From contig DATCGY010000055.1 in assembly GCA_036508635.1 (NCBI GenBank), positions 1 to 5,828 on the forward strand: DNA of 5,828 nucleotides. Direction: 5' to 3'. The translations under genes and the position numbers were made by a program. Shown here piece after piece: positions 5,102 through 5,828 of the stretch (its first letter is position 1; every line of letters starts with the position of its first letter). The notes below the pieces were generated by a model. That model was not told where the DNA came from. It was given only the letters and a program-made list of their open reading frames with translations, and ran no database searches. This DNA comes from FEN-727 sp036508635. GTDB lineage: Bacteria > Actinomycetota > Geothermincolia > Fen-727 > Anoxymicrobiaceae.

Positions 5102-5828
5102 GTGCTCGAGCATGTTCCGGGCGACACAATATACTTTGAAGACAACACCCTTTACCTCCTTGACCAGGCTCTTCTGCCTACGCTGACGATCTACCTCGAG
5201 CTCCAGACGCCGGACGAAGTGATCGACGCGATCAAGCGGCTGGCTGTCAGGGGCGCAATGGCGATAGGGATCGCGGGAGCCTACGGCGCGCTGCTTGGCG
5301 CACTGGGAGCACGCACCGGGAACTCGGCGGATATCGCCAAAGCCACGCGCGAAGCCATAGCACACATCTCTGCCTCCCGGCCTACCGCCCGCAACCTCTT
5401 TTGGGCTCTGGAAAGGATGGAGGAGGCTCTCGAGCAAGGGTCCGGCGACGAGCCGAAGGCAGTGGTCGAGAGGCTCCACGAGCGCGCCGACGAGATAGCG
5501 CTCGACACGATCGAGACCAACCGCGCGCTGGTCGACGTCGGCCAGCAGCTCATCACCGAGGGTATGACCGTTCTCACGCACTGCAACTCCGGGCCGCTGG
5601 CGGCTCTCAGGTACGGAACCGCGCTCGGAGTGCTGATAGAGGCTCACAGGCGGGGCAGGCATATTCACGTTTATGCCGACGAGACACGGCCTCTCCTGCA
5701 GGGATCCCGCCTTACGGCTTGGGAGCTCGGCACATCGGGAGTGCCCTATATGATCCTTCCCGACAATGCGGCCGCTGCTCTCATGAAGCAGGGGCGTGTC
5801 GACGCGGTCATGACTGGAGCGGACCGCA
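5102..5828 (+). CDS. mtnA: S-methyl-5-thioribose-1-phosphate isomerase (3' truncated)
   Basis: Aldose-ketose isomerase of the eIF2B-alpha-like family that converts 5-methylthioribose-1-phosphate to the ribulose-1-phosphate in methionine salvage; relatives also take 5-deoxyribose-1-phosphate. The frame stays open from GTG 5102 to the window end, giving 242 full codons of a family length near 345. Motifs: LLDQALLP (19-26), VRGAMAIGIAGAYG (49-62), ASRPTARNLFWALERM starting near residue 90, THCNSG with Cys161 matching the catalytic Cys160 of the Bacillus enzyme, YADETRPLLQGSRLTAWEL near 200-218, and GADR with Asp241 matching the second catalytic residue. The near-invariant Pro of GAPAIG is Met53 here. 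The gene lies 11 bases after the aldolase-fold gene in the same probable operon as ahcY. An eIF2B-like ribose-1,5-bisphosphate isomerase is less likely because LLDQ and ETRPxxQGxRLTAWEL are MtnA-type. Confidence 0.93.
   Translation, partial: MLEHVPGDTIYFEDNTLYLLDQALLPTLTIYLELQTPDEVIDAIKRLAVRGAMAIGIAGAYGALLGALGARTGNSADIAKATREAIAHISASRPTARNLFWALERMEEALEQGSGDEPKAVVERLHERADEIALDTIETNRALVDVGQQLITEGMTVLTHCNSGPLAALRYGTALGVLIEAHRRGRHIHVYADETRPLLQGSRLTAWELGTSGVPYMILPDNAAAALMKQGRVDAVMTGADR

Noticed and set aside
4506..5668. Two antisense open frames (4506-5129 and 5087-5668) opposite the aldolase-fold gene and mtnA
   Set aside because: They are shadows of the + strand genes; the + strand product of 5102-5828 has clear MtnA motifs and the minus products have none.
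1..5828. Mobile elements, CRISPR arrays, tRNA or rRNA genes
   Set aside because: I saw no direct-repeat array, transposase motifs, terminal repeats or tRNA-like folds; the window is almost fully taken up by metabolic genes.

Overview
The window is GC-rich bacterial DNA (roughly 60% by eye, not counted) carrying six genes, all on the + strand and packed tightly. Gaps between genes are 13, 19, 124, 0 and 11 bases. Both ends cut a gene: the first lacks its 5' part and the last lacks its 3' part. Within the GC-rich background the genes use ATA (Ile) and AGG (Arg) codons freely, which is unlike classical high-GC Streptomyces or Pseudomonas. A hexose-phosphate mutase/isomerase pair close to ahcY recalls the actinobacterial manB-manA-ahcY neighbourhood. 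The short, Thermotoga/archaeal-like AhcY also fits an anaerobic or thermophilic lineage. A deep-branching actinobacterial or Firmicutes-like anaerobe is my best guess, held with low confidence.

Layout: (1) 3' part of a phosphoglucomutase/phosphomannomutase; (2) bifunctional phosphoglucose/phosphomannose isomerase of the SIS family; (3) trimeric-type purine nucleoside phosphorylase; (4) a 124-base intergenic leader with two mutually exclusive inverted repeats and a possible promoter; (5) S-adenosylhomocysteine hydrolase (AhcY), short C-terminal form; (6) a class II aldolase/adducin-fold protein whose metal-binding histidines are all replaced; (7) 5' part of mtnA (methylthioribose-1-phosphate isomerase), with a GTG start.

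The first two genes interconvert hexose phosphates (Glc-1-P/Man-1-P, Glc-6-P/Fru-6-P/Man-6-P). The last four look like a module for by-products of S-adenosylmethionine. AhcY splits S-adenosylhomocysteine (or possibly its inosyl form), the phosphorylase turns the released purine nucleoside into base and ribose-1-phosphate, and MtnA isomerises a 5-substituted ribose-1-phosphate to the ribulose form. An aldolase would be expected next, as in the methylthio-DHAP / 5-deoxyadenosine shunts. The aldolase-fold gene lies in exactly that slot but appears to lack the family's zinc site. That is the most interesting observation in the window.
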